From: Arabidopsis thaliana | Taxonomy: Eukaryota; Streptophyta; Magnoliopsida; Brassicales; Brassicaceae | Reading direction: 5' to 3' | Length of the DNA stretch: 64,000 nt | Assembly: GCF_000001735.4 (NCBI RefSeq) | Contig: NC_003076.8 | Coordinates: 18,913,835 to 18,977,834, forward strand | Part shown: positions 21,059 to 31,804 of the stretch, piece after piece | How positions within the stretch are numbered: position 1 is the first letter of the stretch | Layout: each line of letters starts with the position of its first letter | The notes under the pieces: model-generated | The model's database searches: none | What the model was told of the DNA's origin: nothing | What the model saw: the letters and a program-made list of their open reading frames with translations, nothing else | Position numbers and translations under genes: made by a program

Positions 21059-21490
21059 CTTGTCTTGTTACAGAGTGTAGTGATGCTCTTTCTTACTTGT
21101 TCTCTCAATATTTTTGTTTGACATCCCTTCTCTCCAAAGTGTAGGTGAACAAGATTTCTCCTTTGTTCTCATCGGGTTAGTGACAAGATTTCTCCTTTGT
21201 CCACCGTGTCTTAGATAAGCTCATGCTTCATCTTATGAAATGAAATGCTTCTTTTCTGCCCCTTTCTGCATTTCATTCCTTCCTAAATGCTCTACACACT
21301 ATGTCTGTCACACACTTTACTGACTTTGCATCTCCGAACAATGAAGGGTAGCTCTTTCTCTTGGTGAACTTTTTACAGCAGAAGATTTGAAAACCGGTTA
21401 TGACACTTTGTAAAATAGATATGAAAACTTGCTTCTCACTGTACAACCAACCCTGTTTCAGCACAAACACTCATCAAGAAGATAGTTAGA
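19826..21490 (-). other. Non-coding or env-like spacer of the copia element
   Basis: This is the 1.7-kb region between RNase H and the 3' LTR. Sireviruses often carry an extra env-like frame here, but only short open stretches remain, for example about 56 codons on the minus strand near 20290-20470 containing RRMREMFNPEYVFG. I cannot assign it. It includes a C8T28 homopolymer at 21023-21058. Confidence 0.5.
21023..21058. repeat. C8T28 homopolymer run inside the retrotransposon
   Basis: Eight C are followed by 28 T on the plus strand, which is A28G8 in the orientation of the element. It lies about 1.2 kb upstream of the 3' LTR. Its exact length in the assembly is uncertain, as for any long homopolymer. 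Confidence 0.8.
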
Positions 21491-21720
21491 CTTCACCAAA
21501 TACCCAGGGACTTTTGCAAGTTCACAAACATGTTCAAGTCCAAAGGCTTAGTGAAAATATCAGCAAGTTGAATTTCAGTAGGCACATGTTATACGGTAAT
21601 TTGTTTTTCTTCAACTAATTCTCTAACAAAATGATGTCTTATAGCTATGTGTTTAGTGATTGAGTGTTGTACTGGATTCTTAGATATGGCAATAGCACTT
21701 TCATTATCACATTTAACAAG
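21491..21720 (-). pseudogene. Copia RNase H C-terminal remnant
   Basis: Minus-strand translation gives the copia RNase H end: [21 protein letters not shown], then HVPTEIQLADIFTKPLD and a region ending near LGIW. An in-frame TAA near 21590 (after KQITV) breaks it. It matches the last part of copia pol, where the target-recognition H and D residues ([18 protein letters not shown]) are conserved. Confidence 0.75.
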
Positions 21721-21722
21721 TA

Positions 21723-24511
21723 AAGGTCAGAAAATGACATACCGTAATCCAAACCCATGTGTTTCATCCAAAGAATTTTAGTACAGCAGCTGCAGAGGTT
21801 GGTAGTGCGCATAGGAGTTTCAACTGGATTGCTGGAACACATATCGAAGCGTTTCACCAGGTTCTGAGCATAGGTGCTTTGCGAGATAGCAATCCCTTCA
21901 TTAATCTGATTGATTTGCAACCCCAGAAAGTATTTAAGTTCGCCTACCATACTCAACCTGAACTCAGTTGTCATTGTCTTCACAAACGCTTTGACCAACT
22001 TGTCGAATGTGCCTCCAATCCTCACATAAACATGATTTATCACATAACATGCTGTACTGATAGCCTCTGTCCAGAATTTTTCAGGAACTCCATGTCCATG
22101 AATCATGGCTCTGGCCATCTCTTGAAAAGTCTCATTCTTTCTCTCAACAACACCTACAACTCTCTTGTGTTGGACTCTAATCTCTTTATCTTGATTGTAG
22201 GCATCATACACAATTTTCTCTATGTGTTTCAGCTCTTGTACTCCTCTAACCATTTCTTTGCTCACTATTTCTGACATGCTCCTCGCATTCATGTGACCAA
22301 GACGTTGATGCCATACCACTGGATCCTCCTTTTCAGCTCTAAGACACTCTTTAGGTTCTTCCCACATGTAGCAATTGTTCCCAGTTCTAACTCCAGTGAG
22401 AGTGTTTTGGTTCTTCTCGTTTGTAGCCCAGCATTTTACACTATTGAAACTCACAGTCAGCCCTTCATCACATAGCTGACTCACACTAATCAGATTTGCA
22501 GTAAGCCCTTCGACAAAGTACACATTTGTAAGCTGAGGCTTTTCTGCTTTAGTCAAATCAAATTTTCCCTTGATTTTTCCTTTATCCCCACCTCCAAAAG
22601 TAACTTTACTTTCCTTGACAGAGGTGTAATTTTCAAGATTGGATTGACTTCCTGTCATATGTCTGGATGCTCCACTGTCAAAATACCATGGTTTCTTTAT
22701 TCCTTCTTTAATCGAGGTGTATGCTACATGACAATAGAGATCCTCCCTTCTGACATACATCTTGGAGGTTCTTCCTTGATATGGATATAGTTTTCCTTGT
22801 CTCTTCAGCTTATTCAACCTAGCAGCATACATGTAGCAATATCTCTGAATATGACCATGTCTTCCACAGTAGTAACATTCGTAACCTGTCACAGTTCTCC
22901 GGGAATGATAGTGATCGTGATTCTGGTACACGCGTCTTGCTGGAACAGCATCATAGTTGCTTCGAAAACCTGTTTGACTTTTTGTTGGAGCAGCAGCTTC
23001 GCTTCGTACAAAATTCGTCTTTGTACCTGATCCAGCACCATTGTATCCTAAACCAAAATTTGATTTTCCCACTCTTCCAGCAGCAAGTATACTATCCAAA
23101 TCTTTTGTTCCACTGTTCAGCATGTGGATCTTCTTGCGAGTGTCACTAAGCTCTTGAGAAAGTTCTCTGTTTTTCTCTTCAGCCACACTGCATTTTTGAA
23201 TCAGCTTAGAGTTCTTCTGATTTGCAGCAGTTAACTCTCCTTTCAGCTTTTCTGTTAGTTCTTGAACTTTTAGCTTCTCTTCCAGCCAGGCAACTTTCTC
23301 TTTACTCAGCATCAACCAGCTGTCATACAGTTTCCTGAACTCTTCATTGATGTTAACGTCCTTTTCGATGTCAGAATCCTCATCAGCTGAGTCGTCCTCA
23401 TCCTCACCATCTGCTTCACTATCTGAACTTTCATCTTTTTCTTCAATGATTCCTACAAAAGACACGAAACCTTTTATATAATCTTCCGAGTCTCCATCAT
23501 TTGAGTCACTTTCACTTTCAGAACTGCAGGATTTATCAGGCTTAGACTTTGATCCAACACAGTCGAACTTAGTGTGTCCAAGACCATTACACTCAGAGCA
23601 CTTGAGATCTTTTCTCTTTAAGGAGGGACATTCAGCTTTAATATGTCCGTATCCTTGACATTCATGACATTGAATCTCATCCCTTTTTGAATTTCGGTCT
23701 CGATATCTATCAGTTCCCTGATTTCTTCCGAATCCTTTCTTCTCAACTCTCCTCATTGCTCTTCTGAAGTCTTTTGCCATCATGCTCATTGTATCCTTCA
23801 ATTCTTGTATCTCATTCTTCTTTGTCGATGCAGCTAAAGCAAGTCCTTTGGAGTAACCTCCCTTTCCGGAAGTGATTTCTAATTCATATGCTTGGAGCAT
23901 TCCCACTACTTCTTCAAAATCGAATGAGTCAGTATCCAACGACGTTCCCATGGCCGTTCTCTTACTTTCAAACCTTGATGGGAGACACCTCAACAGTTTC
24001 TTGACCAGTTTCTTATCTTTGTATTTCTTTCCTAGATTGTGTGCTTCACTCGCTATGGCACTGATTTTCCCACTGAACTCCTCAATGTTCTCTGTTTCTT
24101 CCATACTGAGATTTTCAAACTGAGATGCTAACATGTCGATTCTGGATCTTTTGACACTACTTGTCCCTTCATATGCTTTAGCAAGTTTATCCCATGCTTC
24201 TTTAGCTGATTCACAGTTTTGAATCCGCTTGAATTGATTTTGATTCACGGAGTTGAATATCAAAGACAGTGCCCTTGAATTAGTTGGGCCTTTGCCTCTT
24301 CTGCATCATTCCATTGATCTTCAGTTTTTAGCACATCTTCTCCATCTTCTCCCTTGATGACCGGAGCCTTCCATCCAATGTTCGTAGCAATCCAAGCTTC
24401 CTTTCCTAGACCACGTATGAGAGCTCTCATCTTCACTTTCCAGTGTCCGTAATTTCCTTTCTCCAACATGATTGCTTTACCGACCGCAACGAACTCTTTG
24501 GGGTAGTCCAT
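21723..24511 (-). pseudogene. Copia gag-pol remnant
   Basis: The gag start region (ATG near 24511, MDYPKEFVAVGK, NYGHWKVKMRALI) is separated from the main frame by a one-base frameshift near 24275-24295. The main frame has the Gag body (KEAWDKLAKAYEGTSSVK) and three CX2CX4HX4C zinc knuckles: CHECQGYGHIKAEC, CSECNGLGHTKFDC and CYYCGRHGHIQRYC. An acidic linker lies between the second and third. Next are the protease motif DSGASRHMTG, the GAG-pre-integrase motif WHQRLGHMNARSM and an integrase tail (VVERKNETFQEMARAM). A deletion joins integrase to the late RT (TTEFRLSMVGELKYFLGLQI). The integrase catalytic core and the RT YxDD box are missing. The frame ends in shifted sequence after ETPMRT, so it is non-functional. 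Confidence 0.9.
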
Positions 24512-24563
24512 CCTCTCCGCAGGATTTGCACCTGTTGTTAAGTACAACTTGGTTCAGATGCCC

Positions 24564-24575
24564 GCTCTGATACCA
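24564..24575 (-). other. Primer-binding site (initiator Met-tRNA type)
   Basis: Minus-strand TGGTATCAGAGC, two bases inside the 5' LTR, is the usual copia primer-binding site complementary to the 3' end of initiator methionine tRNA. Confidence 0.92.
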
Positions 24576-24577
24576 AA

Positions 24578-25109
24578 TGAAATTTCGGATGAACCAAGAA
24601 TCGTATTCCCCAAACTCAGAACCACTGAGTATCACTTTATTAGAAATCTGATTAAGAAGTTTACAACTACCTTAATTGGTTTTACACAAGATCTAAACTA
24701 CTTTAGCTTGTCACCTGAGATTTCCCTAAACACACAAGAGCAGATCACAAGAACACACTTTTTGATCTCTCTAGAATTCCAATCAGACTAAACCTTAGTC
24801 TCTAATAATGAAAAGTGTTGCACTAGCTTTTCACTCACAATCACAGCTAGATCTAACAAGAACCTTAGCACCTCTATTTATACCATCGAGGTCTTTTGTC
24901 TTCTAGGTTAGCCTTCGAGATATTGGATCACTCCAAATCTTCGCGTGAATATCTCCTCTCCAAACTGAACTCATCCTGTTGTGATCTCCACGTCATTCGT
25001 TCATTTGGCGGCATATCCACGTCAGCATTAATTACTTGATCTTAACTTTAGTCTGCTGAAACAGCTTCCGGCTTGTTCCAGCAATCAGCACTCCTTCTAA
25101 TTTGTCCTG
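24578..25109 (-). repeat. 5' LTR of the copia element, outer end deleted
   Basis: 532 bases co-linear with 19262-19793, six transition differences and no indels. The outermost 18 bases present in the other LTR (ACAGAGGGTGCACTAACA) are absent, and no 5-bp target duplication of the left flank is present at this border. Confidence 0.93.
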
Positions 25110-26205
25110 CAATAAATGCGATGCTTATTTTGTTCATTCAAAATGTGCATTAAATCCAAAGGTGTGGGATGGTAAAGATCTGGAAGGCGTACCAGAAGAA
25201 GATGATATGATAGATGATGGTGAGCCGTTCGAGAGGATAGCTGAAGGAATAATACTCCATCCTTTTCATAGTCACCAACTACAACTTGAGATCTTCAGAG
25301 ATTACGACGAAAAGAAGTATTGTCGAGGGTGTGCGCTTCCAATCTACGAAGGTCAATTCTATTCATGCATGGAATTGGAATGCCACTATATCCTCCATAA
25401 AAGCTGTGCAGAAGCTCCACGTATGAAACGGTATCCCTTATTTCCACATCCACTTACACTAAAAGTTGCCACCACACATGATAGTGGCAGAGGTCACTTT
25501 TGTTGTAGTGAATGTGGGCGTGATGGCAATGGCTTTTTCTATGAGTATCGTAAAGAGCAAAAAATATTCCGGCTAGACTTACGGTGTGCCTCCATTATGG
25601 AACCGTATGAATATCAAGGCCACCAACATCCCTTATTCCTACCTTGGTACACAGAGGAAAAGACACCATGTCAAGTGTGCAAATACAAAAGCTACAACTC
25701 AAAGTTAATTTGCATGGAATGCGATTATTCTATATGTCTCCGTTGTGCTACCTTCCCATACAAGGCAAGGTATAAGCATGACAGTCATTTTCTCACAATC
25801 TGTGATGGGAAAGAGGCAAATGATCAACCAGACTGGTGTGAGGTGTGCGAATGCAAAATAGAAGATGTAAAGAAGCCTGGATATAATAAGAATATGCAAA
25901 ATGTGGAAAAACGATTTTATAAATGCAATGACTGCTGCACCACTCTTCATATTGATTGTTTATTTGGGGGAGACATGTACATGAAGCCCGGTGAAACAGA
26001 ATATGACTACCTCTCCTTTGGCGTGTACTCATTCGAAGATCGAGATTACAATTGGATAGATGTTAGGGCTCTTCTTAACAGTTCCCTCTCCCGACCAATT
26101 TGCGTTCAATGCATGTGCCGTTGTCCATTCCCAATATTTTTCAAGTTGAAAGGTAACGGCAGAATATACTGTTCTGTGTATTGTCTTGGGTTTGCACGGT
26201 TATGA
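25108..26205 (+). pseudogene. DC1/C1-like zinc-finger gene, 3' half, separated by the retrotransposon
   Basis: The frame resumes with CNKCDAYFVHSKCAL, which completes the module broken at 19261, and runs about 365 codons to TGA at 26203-26205. Further C1-like modules follow: HPFHSHQLQL ... CRGCALPIYEGQFYSC ... CHYILHKSC; then HPLTLKV ... CCSECGRDGNGF; then HQHPLFLPW ... CQVCKYKSYN ... CDYSICLRC; then CEVCECKIE ... FYKCNDCCTTLHIDC; and a C-terminal Cys-rich tail. It has no start codon or promoter of its own at the LTR border, so I treat it as the orphan 3' half of the gene starting at 18347. The frame is still open over its whole length, in keeping with a recent break. An LTR-driven transcript is conceivable but unsupported. 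Confidence 0.85.
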
Positions 26206-27283
26206 CTGAGCAAGTGAGCATCCACCTAGTTTATTCCTTTCTTTTCTTGTTAATTTGGAGTATTTTGAGATTCTGGATATGTTGTTTTTCTTAATTTCAG
26301 TTGTGCGTTGTAACTTTCTATGTTGTTTTTTTTGAAGGAAAATAAAAAAACAATGTTTATGTGATTTTATATTTTCATTTCCTTGACCCTAACTAATAAC
26401 AAATAAATGAAAATCGTTGTCAGATGGCTTAACTAGCTTTGCTAGGAAACAAATATTATGTTTTGAATTCTACTAAATTAAAAGAGTATAGTATTAAAGT
26501 TCTTTGTTGGAGTTTTGATAATTTGCCATTCAAATTCTTGATTGGCTCTCTCCATCTCCTTTTGAGTTGTGTCCCAGGTCCAACAACAACAAGACACATT
26601 GTCTTCGTAGATGTTTCTTTTCTCCTGTACCGTGTAGTGCGCTGCAGGATTATTAAACCCATAGTCCATTTTTTTCATCTCCTCTGGGTTTAAAAATGAA
26701 ATCCAGAAAACATAAAGAATCGTAAAGACTTCATAATACGATTTATACCATAAACCCTAGTTAATTCCAATCCATTTTCAGATAACAACATGCAAAAGAG
26801 ATATTAGAAAAAGCTACTAAAACATCAACAAGATCATGAAACTACCGTATTATTGCAGGTTTAAAACTAGAATACGAGAGAAGAAGAAAAGCATAGCACA
26901 TAATTCGAAACAAATATTCTTTCCTAATTACAGAGATTATATCTTTATTATTTATACGGCGTCGTTTACTTGCAAGGATGGTCAATAAACATCAACGACA
27001 GCGTTTTAGTTAGTATTATTACTCCTCGTCGTTTTTGCGAGAATGGCCTTAAACGACAGCATTTAACTTAATAATACACGGTGTCGTTTAGAAGATCAAA
27101 ATAAAAATTCGTCGTCGTCAAGCTCTCTGCTCCTAAATTCTCGATTTTTTTTTTCTTCTAATTCTGGAGTTTTCTTTTCCATATGTGGCAAAATCCGTGA
27201 TCCTCACGTTTCAAAATTACCTAAAACCCCTAACAATTCTACAATTCTTCTTCTATGTCGATTCTATTTAGTAATCTCGAAGA
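26206..27283. other. Intergenic region between the DC1 remnant and the PPR gene
   Basis: 3' flank of the DC1 half-gene, then the PPR promoter. Four variants of an ACGRCGYCGTTT-like motif lie at 26956-27089. The small ORFs at 26439-26693 on both strands overlap each other and show no family. Confidence 0.5.
26956..27089. promoter_or_regulatory. Cluster of ACGGCGTCGTTT-like motifs upstream of the PPR gene
   Basis: ACGGCGTCGTTT at 26956-26967, AACGACAGCGTTTT at 26994-27007, AAACGACAGCATTT at 27051-27064 and ACGGTGTCGTTT at 27078-27089 alternate in strand within 134 bases. They lie 195-328 bases before the PPR start. Related 12-mers are frequent near Arabidopsis transcription starts; a function here is inferred. 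Confidence 0.5.
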
Positions 27284-28690
27284 ATGGTTCGTGGATTGAT
27301 GAAATTCCCAGGAATCTCAACGAAGTTATTAAACATAAGCGTTAATTCTCTCTGCAAATTTCGAAACTTGGAGAGAGCAGAAACATTACTCATAGACGGA
27401 ATCAGATTAGGTGTTCTTCCTGATGTGATCACTTACAACACTCTAATCAAAGGGTACACTCGTTTCATTGGAATCGACGAAGCTTATGCTGTAACACGTC
27501 GTATGAGAGAAGCTGGGATCGAACCAGATGTTACTACTTACAATTCATTGATCTCAGGAGCTGCTAAAAACTTGATGTTGAATCGTGTACTCCAACTGTT
27601 CGACGAAATGCTTCACTCAGGTTTGTCTCCTGATATGTGGAGTTATAATACTTTAATGTCTTGTTACTTCAAATTAGGGAGACATGGAGAAGCGTTTAAG
27701 ATTCTTCATGAGGATATTCATTTAGCTGGGTTGGTTCCTGGGATTGATACTTATAACATTCTGCTTGATGCGCTTTGTAAAAGCGGTCATACGGATAATG
27801 CGATTGAGTTGTTTAAGCATCTGAAGAGTCGGGTTAAACCCGAGCTTATGACGTATAATATTCTCATCAATGGTCTTTGTAAATCGAGAAGGGTTGGTTC
27901 TGTGGATTGGATGATGAGAGAGCTTAAGAAATCGGGCTATACTCCGAATGCGGTTACGTATACAACGATGCTTAAAATGTATTTTAAGACTAAGAGGATT
28001 GAGAAAGGTCTTCAGTTGTTTTTGAAGATGAAGAAAGAAGGGTATACGTTTGACGGGTTTGCGAATTGTGCGGTTGTTAGTGCGTTGATTAAAACCGGAA
28101 GAGCAGAGGAGGCGTATGAGTGTATGCACGAGCTTGTGAGAAGTGGTACAAGGAGTCAAGACATTGTTTCGTACAATACATTGTTGAATTTGTATTTTAA
28201 AGATGGGAACTTGGATGCAGTAGATGATCTATTGGAGGAGATTGAGATGAAGGGGTTGAAACCTGATGACTATACTCATACGATTATAGTCAATGGTTTG
28301 TTAAATATAGGCAATACGGGAGGAGCCGAGAAGCATTTGGCATGTATCGGAGAGATGGGGATGCAGCCGAGTGTTGTCACTTGTAACTGTTTGATTGATG
28401 GGTTGTGCAAAGCAGGTCATGTAGATCGTGCAATGAGGTTGTTTGCGTCAATGGAAGTTAGAGATGAGTTCACTTACACTTCTGTTGTGCATAATCTATG
28501 CAAAGACGGACGGCTTGTTTGTGCTTCGAAGCTGCTCTTGTCGTGTTACAATAAAGGAATGAAGATTCCGTCATCGGCTAGACGAGCAGTGTTGTCCGGC
28601 ATACGGGAGACGGTATCTTACCAAGCAGCAAGGAAGACACATATCAAAATCAAAGCAGCTATTGAGTGTAATACACTAATGTACCCTTAA
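27284..28690 (+). CDS. P-type pentatricopeptide repeat (PPR) protein
   Basis: Single-exon frame of 468 residues, the typical intronless PPR structure. From about residue 15 to 440 it is built of roughly twelve 35-residue repeats with the signature VTYNTLIKGYTRFG...A..L...M...G..PD, for example [50 protein letters not shown] and NAVTYTTMLKMY. There is no E, E+ or DYW tail, so it is P-class. Such proteins bind single-stranded organellar RNA in a modular code and act in processing, stability or translation in mitochondria or plastids. The basic N terminus (MVRGLMKFPGISTKLL) could be a weak targeting sequence; I cannot tell which organelle. Likely At5g46680. No frame damage is seen. Confidence 0.93.
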   Translation: MVRGLMKFPGISTKLLNISVNSLCKFRNLERAETLLIDGIRLGVLPDVITYNTLIKGYTRFIGIDEAYAVTRRMREAGIEPDVTTYNSLISGAAKNLMLNRVLQLFDEMLHSGLSPDMWSYNTLMSCYFKLGRHGEAFKILHEDIHLAGLVPGIDTYNILLDALCKSGHTDNAIELFKHLKSRVKPELMTYNILINGLCKSRRVGSVDWMMRELKKSGYTPNAVTYTTMLKMYFKTKRIEKGLQLFLKMKKEGYTFDGFANCAVVSALIKTGRAEEAYECMHELVRSGTRSQDIVSYNTLLNLYFKDGNLDAVDDLLEEIEMKGLKPDDYTHTIIVNGLLNIGNTGGAEKHLACIGEMGMQPSVVTCNCLIDGLCKAGHVDRAMRLFASMEVRDEFTYTSVVHNLCKDGRLVCASKLLLSCYNKGMKIPSSARRAVLSGIRETVSYQAARKTHIKIKAAIECNTLMYP

Positions 28691-31600
28691 GACATTGAAA
28701 AGTATCTAATAGAAAAATTATTGAATTGTACATGAGCATAAGGGATGTTTTCATACTAAATTCTAGTCGAGATTTGACAACTCTCTTAACCATTTGAATA
28801 TTTGTAATATTAGCCAAAGTCTCATCAACCATATCAATGACTCGAGTTATTAAGCAACAAGCTCTTCAATATAGCTAAGTTTTTGATAATTTATCAGTTA
28901 CTTTGTTTAATTTTAGTCATTTGATTAGAGTTTTGGTCAGAGTCTTTTAAGAATTAAGGGACCAAAGTAACTTCAGACAAAATGACCAAAGACACCACTT
29001 TTGAAACCACTGGTCCCAAAAACGAAGCCATGTTACTCATGTGCTGCTTCTGAACACAGTTAAAAAGCTAATCTTTGAACTATGAACCTACTCTCTAGAA
29101 CTTTTTACTATTTGGGTTTCTTTGTTTTTAACAGAAAACAGTAAAGTTTTTTTTTTTTTTTTGCAGAGGACTAAAAGATAAGACTGAGTCTAGTCTCTCG
29201 ACGTGGACAAATCTGACAAGAACAGTTACTGCTCTTCGTCCTCTTTGTTGTTATTGTCGTCTCTCTCTCTCGGACTTTGTAAAATGTTACACTGACTTCT
29301 CTTAATCTCTCTACGTAAGTACAAAGATCTATTGCATGTTAGAGATGATGTTTTCAGAATTTTTTTAGAGACATGAACACGTGTTTGTTTGTTGATGCAA
29401 CGAATCAGATTAGAGTAGACACGTTTTCTAGGTTTAAAAACATTCACAGGAATCTTTTTAAGTTAAATTCTTGATAAGAAATAGAGACGAGTTTGTCCAA
29501 AAAAAAAAAAAAAGAGAGATAGAGACGTTGGAACTTGGAAGCAAAAGGTTTTTGTTGCTTGTCAAAGAGATTAAGAGAATATAGTTTTGAATTAACCAAC
29601 AAATAGAGTCTGATTAATATTAAGTGTGTATACTTTACTTAGCATAACAAATGTGAATTGTATTTAGCAATTATAAATACTGAGATCATCCAAAAACCCT
29701 AGTGGTGGAAACAAATCGAACCGATAAAACAACTCTAACCCTAAAGGTCGTCACAAAGAAATCTTATATGAAAAGACTCAAAATAAACCAAAAGGTTAAT
29801 TAAGAGAATAAAAGGAGTCTACATACTAGATACCTTAAAACTAATACTATTGTAGTATTGTTTGATTTTCGCTTGCTATTGTCAAATTCGTGAAAGTTAA
29901 CATTTTCCCTTTTTGGGTATTAGAGCAACGGCCATTGTTGAGTGGTAAACGAATAAACAAATTTAGTAATTGTAGTCTAATTATAGGTCGTTAATTTGGT
30001 TTTGTACACTTTATCACTTGTAGAATTTTGCATGGAGTGTTTTGTTTCTGTTACCGAAAATATTTGATTGATTTTGTGTCCGGAGCTGTTGTCTAATTCG
30101 TGAAAGTTAACGTTTTTTGTTTTTGTTTTTGAGAGATCTGACAATTTGTATCAGAAAAAAACAAAAAAGTGCAGATAGTTAAAAAGTAATTTAAATAAAT
30201 AGAGAAATTTGTTTTAAATCACGGGTTGTGTTTTTTACCTTCATAGCTTCTTCTGGTCCTTCTAATGTGCAAACAAAACTGACTGATGAAATGGAGACAG
30301 TCCTTTTTTAATTATAAGCATACAATTGCAATTAATAATTACTCACTTTTCCCAATATTATAAAAAAAAATCTTATGGATATATATATATTCAAGAGGAA
30401 AATAAATAGCAATTGTGAGATTTTGCTTTCTTCCAGCACTCATTTGTCTCTTTACGTGTATGTTATTGTCCGGTCCCCACGGTCCAACATTGCTAAATAC
30501 CTAACCGGTTTGGTCCCATTTGTTTTTCTTCTTGAGTCGAATATTTGGAATTTGGTCTCCATTTAGATGATTGAGTTTTCTTCCTTTTTTTTTTTTTATC
30601 GAATACCATATCACATATATACGCTTTGTTTTTGCATTTGCATTATAAAAGTCTTCAAACATTTTTCGGTAAAATGCCAACGCATGATCTCAAACGTAAA
30701 AATGAGATTCAACTATGCAAACAATTGCGTTAACATTTCTGTATAGAAGTCTGAGTTTTGCAACGAACAAGAATTACATATGGTTCCTTTTGGGGGTTGC
30801 AAAGAGTTGTTTTTAGGTTGAAACTTGAAAAATGTAAAAAGATTAAAGGTTTTTAGAGTAGTGAAAAGGGTAATTAAGTGAAAAAGAAAGAATGGTCCAC
30901 GATTTCGAGAAAAGAACAAGACCTTAGACTCTCTCTGACCCCTCTCACGTGCCACCAGCACTCCATTGCTCTTCTTCCTTCTCTAATCCTTTTCTCATCT
31001 ATGAATATATATACATATGCATTTTATATTTATTTATACACTATGAGTTAATCAAAAAACAAATTGTACGTTATGATTTTAGGTAAACGATTACAATTTA
31101 TACAGCTTGTGTCATTTATTTTTGCCAACTCCTTAAACATATATCAAAGCATGGTAAACGTAGTCTTTTCTTCGAAGTCGATAACTTCATCGGTTAAACC
31201 TGGCTGAACTATTAACCTATATCGAGTACATGTGGTTTATGTTTCCATTTTCCAAATTCTTATATAAAATAAAATATATGATCAAAATAGATGACTCGAG
31301 AAAAAGAAAAAAAAAAACATATATTGAGAAATCATATGATCTTTGTATCTCTTCTTATCATAATTTAGGTTTGTGATAATAAGTTAGTCAAGTGTACGAA
31401 TTGCAACTGATAATATGTGGAAACATGAAAATGAATATATATGTGATTATGCATGTTTTTAGCAATAGTCAAGCTTTTACAAGATTTAATAAGAAAAAGT
31501 ATGGCATTCAGCAAAGTCCATAATTAAGTTTTCTTCAGAAGTACCCTTCCATGATAGTACCGATCACAATCAAATAATGTCTCACATGTACACACACTCA

Positions 31601-31804
31601 GAGCACCATAGCTTCAACGTTTGTCAAGAAAAAAATTTCCTTTTAATCATTGCCTTTTATTTTTTCGAAAATGTCGTTTTCGCCCGCAAATATTTATAAC
31701 CTTTATATATTTTTTTCGAAAACAATAAATTAAAGATTTGGAATGTTGCTATATAAATCAATGATACTTAGTAATTCAATAAGGAATAAACTTCGTGAAG
31801 AGAA
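28691..31804. other. Intergenic region upstream of bHLH71
   Basis: 3.1 kb of AT-rich DNA. It contains T runs (29148-29162), G-box cores CACGTG at 29378-29383 and 30946-30951, and a diverged direct repeat centred on TCGTGAAAGTTAAC at about 29886 and 30096. The minus-strand ORFs at 29226-29447 and 30713-30961 have no recognisable product. Confidence 0.5.
31750..31757 (+). promoter_or_regulatory. TATA box of bHLH71
   Basis: TATATAAA ends 47 bases before the ATG at 31805, implying a very short 5' leader of about 15-25 bases if used. Confidence 0.55.

Larger units (their letters stand above)
19262..25109 (-). mobile_element. Copia-type LTR retrotransposon (Sirevirus-like), degenerate, inserted in the DC1 gene
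   Basis: Two LTRs (19262-19811 and 24578-25109) enclose a 4.77-kb interior in minus orientation. The primer-binding site next to the 5' LTR (24564-24575) matches initiator Met-tRNA, and a polypurine tract precedes the 3' LTR. Gag, zinc knuckles, protease, integrase, reverse transcriptase and RNase H pieces occur in copia order, but there are frameshifts, a stop and deletions in integrase and RT, so the copy is non-autonomous. A non-coding spacer of about 1.7 kb between RNase H and the 3' LTR, with several GGGGGAG boxes, suits the Sirevirus (SIRE1/Endovir) lineage. The LTRs differ at six of 532 aligned bases, indicating a young insertion. Confidence 0.95.

Noticed and set aside
21759-24123. 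Several plus-strand frames opposite the retrotransposon
   Set aside because: All are antisense shadows of the gag-pol remnant, which carries clear zinc knuckles and the DSGA protease motif.
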